The notes below the pieces were generated by a model. That model did not search any database, was not told the DNA's origin, and saw only the letters and a list, made by a program, of their open reading frames with translations. The position numbers and the translations under genes are program-made. Below, in pieces: positions 43,094 to 55,230 of a stretch of 64,000 nucleotides of DNA. The first letter of the stretch is position 1, and each line of letters begins with the position of its first letter. Origin of the DNA: Schistosoma haematobium (taxonomy: Eukaryota; Platyhelminthes; Trematoda; Strigeidida; Schistosomatidae). The DNA lies in contig NC_067196.1 of the NCBI RefSeq assembly GCF_000699445.3, positions 77,738,364 through 77,802,363 of the forward strand. The letters are read 5' to 3'.

Positions 43094-46000
43094 GTAAGTG
43101 TTTATTTGTTAATTTTACATTATACCAAATAGTGGTTATTCTATGAATAGTTCATATACGAGTATTGTACCAAAAAGTAGCGTAGACGGAGTTCTACTCT
43201 ATTTAGTTGTTTTATTTAGACTATGCATCATCACTTTATGACAAATGTTAGGTAGTGTTATACATAATTCACATACTTCCTCTAATAGGATTTGTTACCT
43301 TAATTAGCTTCACTCCGACTTACCATGTAAAATATAACTGCTCGAAAGCAATATATTCGTCACTATTGAGCGATTAATCATTTTGCTGTTAGAAATGTCT
43401 GAAATTACTTTTGATCGTACGATCGAATAGCGGACATTCAACCTAATAGAGGATAAAGTAAGAGAATATAAGCTCAAATTGCAGTACATGTGTATTCAGT
43501 ATGACAATTTTTCATCAAGATTAAGTATTTTCTGATTTACAGTAGAACTATTTAGTTCAAACTAACTATTATTTTAAAATCTTAGTAATTTTAATATCGT
43601 TAGGTGAAATCCAGGGAAGTTGGAAATGGAATAAAAGAGGTCCACAATCCTCTTGTTAATGGAATGAGATTAAATGGAAAGGAAATTTAAAATAAAAATT
43701 TACTTCTTTCACCATTTCAGTTTAATTTTCAATAGTACTGTAAATAATCGAAGATACTGCATCATGGTGTTCCCTTGAAATAACTTCCCACATATTCAGC
43801 TTACTATTTTAAGATGAGTTCAGATTATTTTACTCGATCGGTTGGATTTTAAAAAGTGTGTTGTGACGCAGGTTTTTGTCGACTGGACCCCATTAAATAA
43901 TGTAATTCATATCGAGTTTCAAAGTGATATGGTGTAATCCATAAACTGTTTGTTGTGCAGATTGATAGGGGGAACGATCGAATCCAGTACACATTTGAAA
44001 ACTTGGAGTTATAATTTGAAGTTACATCCTTATTTCTGGTACGTGTATAATTTGAATTGGTATATATCAGTAGAAACAACTTGTGTATAATAGTGAACAA
44101 GAACACAAGTGGGGATAATCAAGTGTATTTGAATACAAAATTATAAAACATATTAGTAAAATCTGAGATCTATACAGTAAACACTTCATTTGCAAAATGT
44201 CAATCAATCGTCTTAGACTTGATTGTTCCTTCATTTCCACGTCAATCATTTTCTGTTCTCGTTCATTTTTCTTCAATCTTCTTAACCTTATGCCTGCCAG
44301 ACATTTTACTTCCTATTGATGATGCATACTACTTATATATGTTGACATCAGTAGTACACTTTTCCTTCAAACAGTTAATTATTTTGATTAAACAGATAAT
44401 GATTTTAATTACTTTATCTATCTAATGCTGTTTCCTTCACAAACTATAATTTAATAGATAATGGATATAATCTATATTGTTGGGATTGATAAGATTTCAT
44501 GTCATATTTTTATTTGTTGTATATGTCTTCATTATTAGTAATAGTGGGAAAGAGTTCGAATTCAGTTAGTCTTCTACATTTTCGAATTTAGTTAAATTTC
44601 ATATGGCTAAACTCAGTGTTGTTACTGTAGATGCCGCACGTTTTTTTCATTCTGTTGCAGGTTTTCATTCGAAATTAATAGTTAAAATATTTTATATTTT
44701 GACTGTGACATTACATTGCTTGCAAAATAATCTTTAATTTAAAATCAACTCCGGTAACTTAATTGTAAAAACTCTGACAAGGCAATAGTCTTATTTGTAT
44801 TTAAGCGAGTTTTTGTTGTATATATGTCATAGGTACAAGGAAAGATTTCGGAATTAGAACTAAAAATCTAATATTATCCATATTTTTGATTGAGATCATG
44901 AACCGAATGATGTTAGACCACCATTGAAAACCTGGAAGCACTGGACGGCCGTTTCGTCTCATTGTGGGACTCCTCAGCAGCGCGTATCCACGATCCCTCT
45001 CGCGGGATTCGAACCCAGAGCCCTCAGTCTTGCGCGCGAACGCTCACCCTACTGGACCACTGAACGGGCATCCAATGGTGTTATTGCCTAACCTCAACCA
45101 ATCAATATTTATTGTATACTAAAATCATCTGGGTAAACTCTACCAACAAGTGAGTACTTCGCATTTGTTTTTGTCAGTAGTAGGAAGAGAATATTTGACT
45201 TAGTAATTTGTTATGTTGTCAGTAAATGCAGTTAAAGGAAATGATATTGTAGATCGTAAATACGCGTCTAGTTATTGACTAATTTATATCAATTACTACC
45301 TAGTGAAATATATTCAATTTTGCCGATTGAACAGGTAAGTAAAGCACAGACAACGCGTCATATTTTCGATAGTTTTTAAAACAGTGAGATGAGGGTTCAG
45401 TGGTTTTATCTGTTGTGTATTATTTTTGTGTTTTCAATAAGGGTTGATCCGCGTTCTTAATTTTCTTCTTTATATTAAGTTGTATCAGTACTTGCTCATT
45501 TATACAAGGAGAAGTAACCAACTATGACTTTAACCATAATATATAGCCATACGACGAGCAATGCCAGTATTTTAACGAAACACGTCTGAAAAATACACCT
45601 TATATTTAGTCTCTAATAAACACATGATTAATAAAATGAATAGGCGATAATGAATTTTTCAATCTAGACCTTGTAATTACCACAAATCTGATGTCAGCTG
45701 GAAAGATCACTCAGTCTTCCCTGGCTTCCAATAACAAACTTTTCATGAGAAACTACTTTGAAATTATGAGAAATATATACAAAGTCCCATTAAAAATAAG
45801 GATGACCTTATCAAAGTTGGTCGTGTGTTGAATAAAAATAGTTGCAGAATTAGTGTAGTGAACAGATCACCTATGGGGACAATCGAATGCATTTAGCACA
45901 AAATTACAGAACTTGTCAATAAAATCTAACAATCATAAAATAAATGCTTAATTTGCAAAATGTCCATCAATTGTCTCAAAATCACTCATACTACATTGTT

Positions 46001-47149
46001 CTTGCATTTTCATACATATTGCATTTTGTTTCCATTCTTTACTGTTCAATCCTCTTGTCTCTGCTGCCAGACCTTCTGTTCACGACTAACATCATATACT
46101 ACTTATGTCAATATAAGTAGAACACACCACAGTAGTATAAATAAACAACATATACATAGATATACAGTTCTACAAAAACGTTATATTTTTTTCCTAATCA
46201 TTTTCAATATCAGGTCTATCATTGAAGTGCTACACATGCAGTTTCTGTTCAATACCATTTGATCCAAACTCACCACTAGTTACTGAACATTATGATTGTA
46301 CATGGTGTGCAGTAAGTTTAAAGAATAAACTGTATTCAAGTATTTTTTTTGTTATTATTCATTTACTTATTGGATTTGACTAAGCAAATTTCCATCAATC
46401 AATTTGAACAATCTAGGAAGACCTAAAATTTGATCCAATGCTACATCAATTCATTTGTAGGATTATCAGCTAGAAATTTTGATTTATCCAACGTACGGTT
46501 ATTAGATTCAGATTAATAATTAACAAAAAAGTTATGTGTTTGTGTGGTGTTTGAATGAACTAATGATACCTTTGTACTTATTGAATGCTTGATTTCGAAT
46601 TCTAAATACAGTACATTCGTTTGTGGTTATCTAGTACTTCTTGATCCGATTACGTTATTTCTGGGATTCTTAGTTCATACTATAATTCAAATACTCCTGA
46701 TTATCACAGTTTGTATATACATTTAAAGTCTAAAAAATTATACAACTAAAACTTTTATAGTACAATGCCATCTTCATTTTTGTAATGTATGTACATAAAT
46801 AATAGTGATCAGTCCAAATTGGGGGTAGTTTTCTATTTGACTAATAGGAAGACTTGAATGTTTCTGGACAGGAGTATTCTCTTTGCTTGTTTTATTCATC
46901 TGATATATTTTCATTGTATTCATTTGCTTTTTATTACAGAAAATTAGGTTAGAAGGTATACCCTTTCCACATAGACTCTGTGCAGCTGATTGTGGATTTA
47001 ATTACTGGAAAAGAAATTTTACTTCCTTTAGTTATGACTGTTGCCAAACAGACTTATGTAATAAAAGCATACAGATTCGGGTAACACATAAATATCTACT
47101 TAGTATTGTCTTAATTTTTATTTGTTATATTGTTAATAAGAAAAACTGA
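43027..47149 (+). CDS. Ly6/CD59-like GPI-anchored protein, gene 2
   Basis: Exons 43027-43093, 46214-46311 and 46940-47149 join to 124 codons, the same length as gene 1. The leader MTMMYLAQIILVTMLLLINT is a signal peptide (a second ATG at 43033 is possible). The mature protein has the three-finger cysteine order: KCYTCSFC, DCTWC, LCAADC and DCCQTDLCN. NFTSF is a possible N-glycosylation site. The hydrophobic tail (YLLSIVLIFICYIV) fits a GPI signal. Intron phases 1 and 0 match gene 1, and exon 2 is 98 nt in both, so the two arose by duplication. Expected at the cell surface or tegument; ligand and function unknown. Intron 1 holds two solo LTRs and a family B hammerhead SINE. Confidence 0.85.
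44089..44359. mobile_element. Solo LTR, TGTRGTG family (copy 4, worn ends)
   Basis: Starts near TAATAGTGAACAAGAACAC and runs through GTGGGGATAATCAAGTG and TTTGCAAAATGTCAATCAAT to ATCAGTAGTACAC. Both termini are eroded and no duplication is clear. In intron 1 of Ly6-like gene 2. Confidence 0.6.
44888..45104 (-). repeat. Family B hammerhead SINE, single minus unit (B4)
   Basis: Minus strand order: GGTTGAGG, tRNA-like GGATGCCCGTTCAGTGGTC with a canonical B box GGGTTCGAATCCCG (45003-45016), hammerhead (44938-44983), then TTTTCAATGGTGGTCTAACAT and the end TGATCTCAATCAA. The best-preserved family B copy in the window, in the intron of Ly6-like gene 2. Confidence 0.75.
44938..44983 (-). ncRNA. Hammerhead ribozyme motif, family B, core intact
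   Basis: Minus strand: stem I GCGCTG/CAGTGC with six pairs, one of them G-U where sister copies have A-U. Core CTGAGGA. Stem II GTCCC/GAGAC (four of five pairs) with loop ACAAT. GAAA. Palindromic stem III ACGGCCGT. Cleavage triplet GTC at 44944-44946. All core bases match the consensus, unlike the other family B copies, which carry one or more core or stem lesions. Confidence 0.7.
45854..46131. mobile_element. Solo LTR, TGTRGTG family (copy 5)
   Basis: 278 bp from TGTAGTGAAC to AACACACCACA; flanks TTAG / GTAG match at three of four. Contains GGGGACAATCGAATGC and a hairpin CTACTTATGT/ATATAAGTAG. In intron 1 of Ly6-like gene 2. Confidence 0.7.
46214..46311 (+). CDS. Ly6-like gene 2, exon 2
   Basis: 98 nt, acceptor AATATCAG, donor GTAAGT. 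LSLKCYTCSFCSIPFDPNS through DCTWCA. It directly follows the solo LTR at 45854-46131, whose end lies 82 bp upstream of the acceptor. Confidence 0.85.
46940..47149 (+). CDS. Ly6-like gene 2, exon 3
   Basis: 210 nt, acceptor TTATTACAG, stop TGA at 47147-47149. KIRLEGIPFPHRLCAADC, then DCCQTDLCNKS and the hydrophobic tail. Confidence 0.85.
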   Translation, partial: KIRLEGIPFPHRLCAADCGFNYWKRNFTSFSYDCCQTDLCNKSIQIRVTHKYLLSIVLIFICYIVNKKN

Positions 47150-47559
47150 AACAATATCAAAATTCACTTATTACTACATACACACTTTGTTGTTTATTTG
47201 CACTTTAACTTACCACTCAAATGTATTTCATTTAACTTCATGTTGTAATAATAATCATCTCTTTTAAAAAAAAAAGTTAATTTTGATTTCCGAATTTCCA
47301 AATTTGTAGTATCATATGCATATCACACTTAGATTGTAGATGTTTAATCAACTTACTTAAGTTAAACATCGTCTTATATTGGATGAAATTGATTAGTTTC
47401 TTAGAATTTTTAGTTATCAGTAGGTATTCATGTATTTATGCATTAGAATACTTACAAACATTGAGAATATTCATTTACTATAAAACTGTCTCGTAATGAA
47501 GGAATGAAAGTGTTTGATTCAAGCCAATTTTTTAGACGTATATATTCTACTACAGCCTT

Positions 47560-48125
47560 TTATTACTTACTTACTTACACCTGTTACTCCTCGTGGAGGA
47601 GCATAGACCGCCAGCCCACCAGCACTCTGCATTCAGCCCTTTCCTGGGCAAACCTTTCCAGTTCTTTCCAGTTGTTATTCATCCTTTTCATATCTGCCTC
47701 GATTTCCCGAAGTAATGTGTTCTTTGGCCTTCCTCTTTCCTGCATCCCTTCAGAATTTAAGTTAGGGCTTGTCTCGTGATGCAGTTTGATGATTTGTGTA
47801 TTGTATGTTCTATCCACTTCCAACGTCTTTTCCTAATTTACTCTTTAGCTGGGAGTTGGTTTTTTCTCTTTCACAGAAGGTTGCTACTTATGGTATCCGG
47901 CCAACGGATGTTGAGTATCTTGCGTAGACAGCTGTTTATAAATACTTGTACCTTCTTGATGATGATTGTAGTAGCTGTTCAAGTTTCAGCCTCGTAGAGT
48001 AGACTTGTCTCGACGTTTGCATTGATGATTCTGACTTTGATATCGGTTGTCATTTGTTTTGATTTCCATAAGTTCTTCAATTGTAAGAATGAGGTCATGC
48101 TTTGCCACACCTTGTATGCTTAATT
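47560..48125 (-). pseudogene. RTE 3' fragment, second RTE family
   Basis: Minus strand encodes [30 protein letters not shown] and the terminal RVLVGW of the family tail, preceded (about 47870-48090) by a frameshifted connection region with KNLWKSKQ-like and RIINANVET-like pieces. It ends in a TAAG repeat tail. Lies 410 bp beyond Ly6-like gene 2 in opposite orientation. Confidence 0.75.
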
Positions 48126-49185
48126 TTAATCCTCAATTCTACGTATGATAGACGATGTAGAAAAAATGTCATTTTGTTTCCTTTGTACTATTTAAATTTG
48201 TATTATTTTAATTCGGTTACTTATTTATTCTGAAGAAATGGCTTACATTAAGTCACGAAACTTCGGAAATATAATTTTCTATCAATTGAAATATAACACA
48301 AAGTAGATATATATATTAGTATACTTATGTACTTGAAGCGAATAATATTCATAGTCTAAAACGTTGAAATTATTACCGAGTTCTTTAACGAATATCGTGA
48401 TAGATGTCTATATATATATATTCTGAAAACAACTGTACAATGAACACTAGTTTATAAGTACGATCAGGTTGAATGTAACATGTATAAAATAAGGATTCTT
48501 TATTTGGAATATGTAATTCACAAATTGTTTTGGTTGAATATTTGTCAAGAAGATTGCATTAACATGAAGTTCAAAGTATGAGCCTAAGGTATCTGGCTTT
48601 CTTATTGGTAAACGTTATTTTTCTTCTTTTAAGGGATAAAGTCGACAACATTTTTGTTATTCATAATTCTGCGATGACTCTTTCTGTTGTCTGATTGGTT
48701 GTTATTACTCATAGTTTGATGACTTTGTTGTATACTCCAACATCACTGTATGTTAGTAAATAAATGAAATTGCTTCATTTCAATTTTTCGCTTCCGTTCA
48801 AAATACAAAGCTATCCTGAAAGTCCTATTTTCTCTACTTCAAATTAGTGTGTGGATTATAAACATTAATACCATAGAACCCGTTCACATTAAAATATTCT
48901 CGATCGTTCGTAAATAACAGCTACCTTAGCCTCTAATTCAGATAGATTTACTGAGTTTTGATGGGAGTATATAATGAAGGATAAATGGATAATCATAAAT
49001 AAAGGCATGTTAGAGAACGTTGTTATCAGATCAAATACGGAAGTAGTCATGTGGCTCATAACACAGTTCTCTTTAATAAGTAGTATAAAAAGAAAATAAA
49101 TACTCTAAGAAATCAGCAGCTAAAAAGTCATAAGCGTTCTGGTGTATGGAACTCAGAAGTTAGGAAACAGTATATTTATATTTAC

Positions 49186-49265
49186 AATTGGTTGATCACT
49201 GCGTGGTGATCATTGTCATGTATGTCAGGTTCTTATTAGTGCAGATCGAATCCTATATTATATAT
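49186..49265 (+). repeat. Family C SINE, 5' fragment
   Basis: ACAATTGGTTGATCACTG, GTGGTGATCATTGTCATG and TTCTTATTAGTGCAGATCGAA match the start of the family C unit at 30952. It breaks off before the tRNA-like part. Confidence 0.6.
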
Positions 49266-50659
49266 TGTGACTACAGATTCTAAAAATATCATAAATGTTT
49301 GCGGTTTTGTTGATATACCATAATTCAGGAAAGGAAGCCTAACTATTGTATTAAAACAATGTTTCAAAATTATCAATTTCTATAAAACATTTGGTATAAA
49401 ACAATGAAACTGTCATCTGTTTTAAAAGTCTATTCACACTTTAACCATGCATGCATTCACATAAAGTGATAAGGAAGTTGAAAAAGTCTAAATACTCTGA
49501 AAGTTTGGTTGAAAAAGAAGCGTGAATTCATATTTTTAGTAGACGAAACGTAGAAGATGTATTACAAATACATTCTTTCTTTTTAGACGTATTACTAGTT
49601 TAAGATTTATAAATTTAAAGGTGGTCTGACTACTTATTGATCATCAAAACAAATTTCCGATGATTTCCAATTGATATGATGCTGAATATTTTGGTTAAAA
49701 TTAATCTGAGGTATTCTGATCGTTCATTAGTATATTTCATTAAGTTACCATTAAACAAACTGACAGAATATACAATGTAACGTATTATTTTAAATTCGTT
49801 TACACCAGAATATTGCCGTACTCAAAAGTTCTGTGGAAGTATATAAATGATGTTGACAATGAATTTAAGGAACTTGATTTTTGTATAAGTTGTGTATTTT
49901 AATTGTATCCTTTTCATACTTTTCTTTAAATTTAACCCTTTTAGATACTTAATATTCTAAACTGTATTTTACCAGATTTAACATTCTAGTCATATTATTC
50001 AACGTAAAGTACTATACTGTAAATTAACAAGATTTTTCGATATTTTGATTGTTGATTGGGCACTTTACAAACTAACTTCACATTTACATGTTTCTTTCAT
50101 TTTACCTTCATCTATACTATATGTAGCGTGTAATATGGTTACAGTTTACAATTTAATTAGTAAAACTGTACTCATCCTGTATTTATATTTGAAGAAATCA
50201 TGTGATAGTAGAGAACAATCTAAAACGCGTAGGCTATATGGCATTTTTTATAAAAGTATTTCCATCTCAAATACTTTCAGATTTCATTACAATTTGTTCT
50301 TTCTAAACTGAGTACTAAGTGAATACATAAACAAATATTTCGTTAATTGATCCGGATCGATCCAACATTATTACTGATTAATTAGGCATTTAGAGCTGAC
50401 AGATGATAATTATTTCTCTCTAAAATTCAGATTTTGGTGATATTCGGTTAGTTATTTATATAAAAATTTTTTTCTTAGAAAACTTAGAAAATCAAACGTC
50501 ATTTATCTTAATTTATGTCTCAATCTTTCTCATGTGACTGAATTACGAAAAACAATTAATGAATAAATAATATTTATCAATCAGAATTTTGTTCATGTAA
50601 CTGATTTTTTTCTGGTTAGCTATTTTTTTAGCGAGTTAGTTTTCTACGGGATGGGGTCG

Positions 50660-50870
50660 CTAACCCTATGCCCTATCCTCCTCCTTTAGTCGAGCTCGGG
50701 ACTAGCAATATCCCTAGAAAAGCTACAGGCGGAGTTAGCATCATCGATAAACGAAAAGGATCTGATTCAGATGTAAAGGCGAGGACTGGCAAAGTAAGGA
50801 CAGCATTCCTACAATTGTAGGACATATGGGCATATGTGAATTCAAATGTGACTAATATAGGCAATGTGCA
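50660..50870 (+). pseudogene. RTE connection-domain fragment
   Basis: Reads KGSDSDVKARTGKVRTAFLQL, then a stop and DIWAYV; compare the SDADVNARISKVRAASLQLKNI frame on the minus strand near 62990-63050. A short relic of the second RTE family. Confidence 0.55.
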
Positions 50871-51107
50871 TTCAATTATTTTACAAACAAAATTATTTCC
50901 GATAACGTGAAATTATTCTATCATTCTCAAAAGGAAAGCTAGTAGTTTTGAAACGTGGATTGACTGGTGTGTTCACACCCAGTTTATTTGTTATAATTTC
51001 TTAGAGATTCGTTAAATAAGCAGAGAATTCTTTTGAATATTTACTTGAAAATAACAATATGTTGCCAACCAGGAACATTCTAATTGTTTTTGCATTCATG
51101 AGCTAGT

Positions 51108-51470
51108 TGTTGTAACGGGTGTGACTGCAGGTGTTTGATAAGCAGCGTATTTATCGATCGATCGCAGTGACACGGAAAACACGTACGGACGACCTAGTGC
51201 CCTGATTGGTCCCACTTCCCTGTCTAGCCCAGCCAGTTGAGTCTAGAACGCAAGTCACAGCCTCTGAGTTATGAATCATTGTATTTCAGACATACTCTAT
51301 TTATATACTAACCAAACAACCCACATCGTACCATAAAATAGAAAACAACATTTACACGATATTTAACAAGTGAAACAAACATCGACCAATAGGAAGTGTA
51401 CGTTTAAGGTCCAAGGCCACCATAGACTTAACACGACAATTATTGGTATATTTTTCCGACTATCCTAACA
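51108..51470. mobile_element. Solo LTR (363 bp), TGTTGTAAC type
   Basis: Starts TGTTGTAACGGGTGTG and ends CTATCCTAACA, flanked by an exact 5-bp duplication CTAGT (51103-51107 and 51471-51475). GC content is higher than the surroundings. No internal genes. A BEL/Pao origin is possible but not shown. Shares no obvious sequence with the TGTRGTG family. Confidence 0.75.
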
Positions 51471-51475
51471 CTAGT

Positions 51476-53020
51476 CAAGAGGAAGAAGGTTAGATAGTAC
51501 ATTTTGATTCCTTGAACATTTCTACTCACTAGAAAATCGCACAAGTTTTATGTAATTTAAAGGAGTTTAGATCACCAGCACAGAAATTATAGACTAAGCT
51601 ATTATATAACATGAATCCCAATCTCTTGAGAAGCATCTGTTTTTATGCGTTCTGAAGACTGTGATTTCACATAAATGGTTTTCTGACGTGTCGTGTCTGA
51701 TATTTATGTCGAAACATTTACCTTATTGACCATATAATAAACCTGATTGATATAATTTTATAAATACTATGAGCTTGACATTAAGACAGTGGTTACTACA
51801 TTGTGATGGATTGATGAAATATTTAAATCAACCTGGTAAAGTGCTCACCTATCTTAATCTTGCTATTTGCCTAAAAAAAGGTTTCTTTCATGTCAATTAA
51901 GCGTATAATAGTGGAAATCACACATTATTTATGAGTGAGCTCTAAGGTAACCGGATTGAACGTAGTTCTCGTATTATTAACAGCATTTGGTGTGATGTAT
52001 TTTTATGTTAAAATAAGCGGTCGCATCTTTTCACTACGATCTATATGATAGTTGTTCATTTCAAAATGTTTTTGGTCATGTTGGTTTGCTTTTTCTGTGT
52101 TGTTGAGAAATGCAATAACTAGGATTAACGAAACTTTATGTTATGTAATTGTATCCTATATTAATCCATGACATGGATAATTCTGAAAAAATAATTCAGA
52201 TTCAATATGTGGTACCAACATTGGTGGCAGTGGATGATGGTAGTTCAATATAGTCAGCTAACCAAAGTTGGAAATCGAATTTACTAAATCGTGACCAGTC
52301 ACATGACCTGAAGGGCTTTATCTTAATTCCAGACCAGTTAGTTGGTCCTCATCTTTAAGGGATTCTGTATTCAAACGAAATAGCTGTTCAGAACCTAATA
52401 ATCAGATAGAATCATATAAATAAGTGATATTCCCTAAGAACTAACAATATTTATAAAACTACGGGAAATTAAAGATGACGACTTGACACAAAATGGTTCC
52501 AAGAACACGTTTGGTACCAGTCTAAATGATTTGTAGCTTATAAAAAATATATGCGTTAGTCATTCAGCTTGGGCAAATAGACGCTAAGGTTACTATTAAA
52601 TTTACGATTTCTTTTCTAACATTGATTTCTACTTTGAACTTACTGAGCGTGGACTACTTGTAATAAAGTAATGTCCAGCTTATATCTTGATTCTTTATTT
52701 TGATCTTGAATGATGTATTCGGAGTGATGTGACCCAGAATGTGTATAGCGTACCTAGTCTAATAGTGGAAAGATTTTGGTTACTAACCAAATTACTGTAA
52801 TATATATATATATATACAAATTTCTCTTTTTATTCAAGACTGAGAAATTCTGTTCTATATACATAAATATACACATATATCCTGCAATTCATTAACATTC
52901 TTATACTTGATTCAACTTGCTTTTGGGAAAAAGAATACATTTATTATATGTCCCTATTCGAAACTAAGAAATCATATTTTTATATCTAACTATCTACCTA
53001 ACAAGACTTATATTTATTAG
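51476..53020. other. Intergenic, nothing recognised
   Basis: AT-rich, with a short (TA)n near 52798-52816. No coding or repeat signal otherwise. Confidence 0.5.
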
Positions 53021-53021
53021 C

Positions 53022-53330
53022 AAAGATGGATAGTGGCTAGGAGTGGAATTCAGGACACGAATTTCGTCCTATTTTGGACTAGTTAGCTGGATGTACCTGC
53101 ATTTCAGAGTTGATGTTTACTCTGGCACTCGAACCCAGTACCATTTGCTTCAAACGCCATCGCGTTATCCACTTAGCTACTGAGTCTTGATAGCCACTTG
53201 CTTGTTCAATGGGGTGAAGCTTAAATTCACTTGGTATAGTTTGCTTGAATCTTCCCCTTGATATTTTGGACTGCAACTGATCAGTCTTTAATTGGCATAT
53301 ATGCATTCTGTGCGTATTGCCTTAATTCAC
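53022..53330 (-). repeat. Full-length Smα hammerhead SINE (minus)
   Basis: Minus strand order: 5' part (GACTGATCAGTTGCAGTCC, AAGCTTCACCCCATTGAAC), A box TAGCTAAGTGG (about 53172-53182), B box GGGTTCGAGTGCC (about 53123-53135), spacer ACATCAACTCTGAAATG, hammerhead (53048-53092), tail CCACTCCTAGCCACTATCC. The clearest Smα unit in the window. The 75-codon ORF here is a shadow. Confidence 0.8.
53048..53092 (-). ncRNA. Smα hammerhead motif, degenerate core
   Basis: Minus strand: stem I ATCCAG/CTGAAT (five of six), CTAACTA instead of CTGANGA (G5 and G8 changed), stem II GTCC/GGAC, GAAA kept, triplet GTC. Probably inactive. Confidence 0.65.
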
Positions 53331-54585
53331 AATGCCAAATGAATCTTATATTTAGTTTATTTCGTTCCACATTGTATTAATATTAAGTAAATAATTTATG
53401 ACTTAGAAATTCTACATAGTACACGTGGGGAGAATATACTGAATTAGTCTACATAGGTTATGCTTTCATCTCTAAGTACAATAAAGTTACTCTTCACTGT
53501 CGAAGTTGGTCGTTTAATAGCACCAGCATTGATGTATTTGATAATAGATTTGTCTAAAAACATGAAGATCATTCAGTAGTGAGTTGAGACCTGTGGTAGT
53601 TGAAAATCTGAAAATATCTGAGTAAATTTCACACTTAATGTTGATTAATACTTATAGTTTGTTAACCTCGTGACAGACATAAATCTATCAGTGTGAAAAA
53701 AATTTAGGACAGTATCAGTTAGGTTAATTGTTAGATATGATGAACAAACTTCACTTTATTCTTTAGTTAATACGTTTTTTGTTTAGTAGTTAAGACAAAA
53801 ACTCTTCAGAATTATGGTGAACTTGAGAGCTCCGTTAAGTAGTTAGGATGATTAAATCTAAGATTACGACAAAACGTTACATAATTAACACTTTCAAAGA
53901 AATTATTATTCCGATAAGTTCATTAAATACAACAAAAATATCATTGTTTTTCAGGAATTGTTTCAGGAAATTAATACTGCACTACTATTTAAGTTTTAGT
54001 AGATCAAAGCTACTTGGCTTTGGTTGTCCGAATATCGGATGCTTAAAATACTTTACAGAGGATAATTCTATGAATGAGTTTTCTGTTAGAATAGAAATGT
54101 TGAAACGATGTATTTAAACACTAAATGTTTCATTGCATCAAATAGTTTGTACTCAGAGTTTATAGAGACATTTAGGTTTCCAAGTTATTAATGTTTATGC
54201 TCACAAAATCCATACTAGATAGTGAATTTGTTTTACTACACCAAGATTCTTGTATTTGTTGCAATTTTTTGAAGTAAATAGGAAAAAAAATGGAAATATT
54301 CAAAGTATTCGCGAATCGCAGTAAGGATTCTGTCATAACGGAATATTAAAAATAGAGATTGAAATATAATACAATACAATGAATACAATAAATGGAATAC
54401 GTTAGCATTGACAGAACAACAACTATGATACATAAAAGAAGTAATGAATACGACACAGCATTATACACAGAGAATAATGAACTGTCCCGTTGTATTTACG
54501 ATGTAACCAGTAATTCAATTCATTAGTAGATTTACATGAACTACAAAAATTAAAAAGGGAAAATATATTTAAATTATTATTATTA
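53331..54585. other. Intergenic, nothing recognised
   Basis: AT-rich. The 89-codon ORF at 53848-54117 is lysine/isoleucine-rich without motif and probably chance. Confidence 0.45.
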
Positions 54586-54589
54586 ATGG

Positions 54590-55230
54590 CTTTATTCAAT
54601 ATTATATTTTGGTACAATATAGAATTCTCAACACAGGGTATTTCAACAAGTTTCTTATACCAAAAACAGAAACAAAGACAAAAAAAGGAAAAAAAGGTTT
54701 AAAAACATCTGAAAAACTGTACAACTTTTCAAATTAGAGACATGTTAAGAATGCAGGTTATTGACTAGGTTAAACCTAACAACCTGTTCGTCACAGAGTA
54801 TATTTGCTAGGTAAGGTATTATCGAACTTTTATACTTATGCTTGCGTGCATGGATTTTAATGTAATTACGTGTCGTTCTACCGGAAGATATACAAGGAGA
54901 AAGATAAGAGAGGAGGGGATGGTTAGTATCTGATAAAATAACACCTGCCAGGAGTTTACATGACTTTAGATGTCTACCCACAACCATATTAATTATGACC
55001 TCGAAAGATTCACCACACATCTTGCTAACTGCCTTCAGTACTCTCCGCAATACAGCAAAGTCTTTTCTCAAAATCCCGGGGAAGAATAATGGAGAACAGT
55101 AAAGAATAATAGGTAATATGCAAGAATTGACAGATTGTAAGAGTAAATGACGAGTAATCCCAAGAGCATGTAAAATGATAATTATATCTGATACCATGAA
55201 GATAACATTTGACGTAATGCATTCCAAAAT
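54590..55230 (-). pseudogene. CR1/SR1-like retrotransposon RT C-terminal fragment
   Basis: A 160-codon frame (54745-55227) reads LLQSVNSCILPIILYCSPLF, LRRVLKAVSKMCGES, HPLLSYLSPCISSGRTTRN and HARKHKYKSSIIPY. This is the typical tail after the RT domain of CR1/jockey-type elements (schistosome SR1/Perere type), where the encoded strand end has R-S-x-R-Y-K-N-S-like wording. Truncated 5' of the catalytic motifs; about 150 bp of 3' UTR follows. Clade assignment by eye. Confidence 0.65.

Larger units (their letters stand above)
48126..51102. other. Intergenic with small repeat fragments
   Basis: AT-rich. Holds a family C 5' fragment (49186-49265) and an RTE connection fragment (50660-50870, listed separately). 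A short TA run near 48411. The 88-codon ORF at 50045-50311 has no recognisable content. Confidence 0.5.

Noticed and set aside
45960..46262. 100-codon ORF overlapping Ly6-like exon 2
   Set aside because: It reads through the solo LTR and then the exon in another frame; the spliced reading is far better supported.
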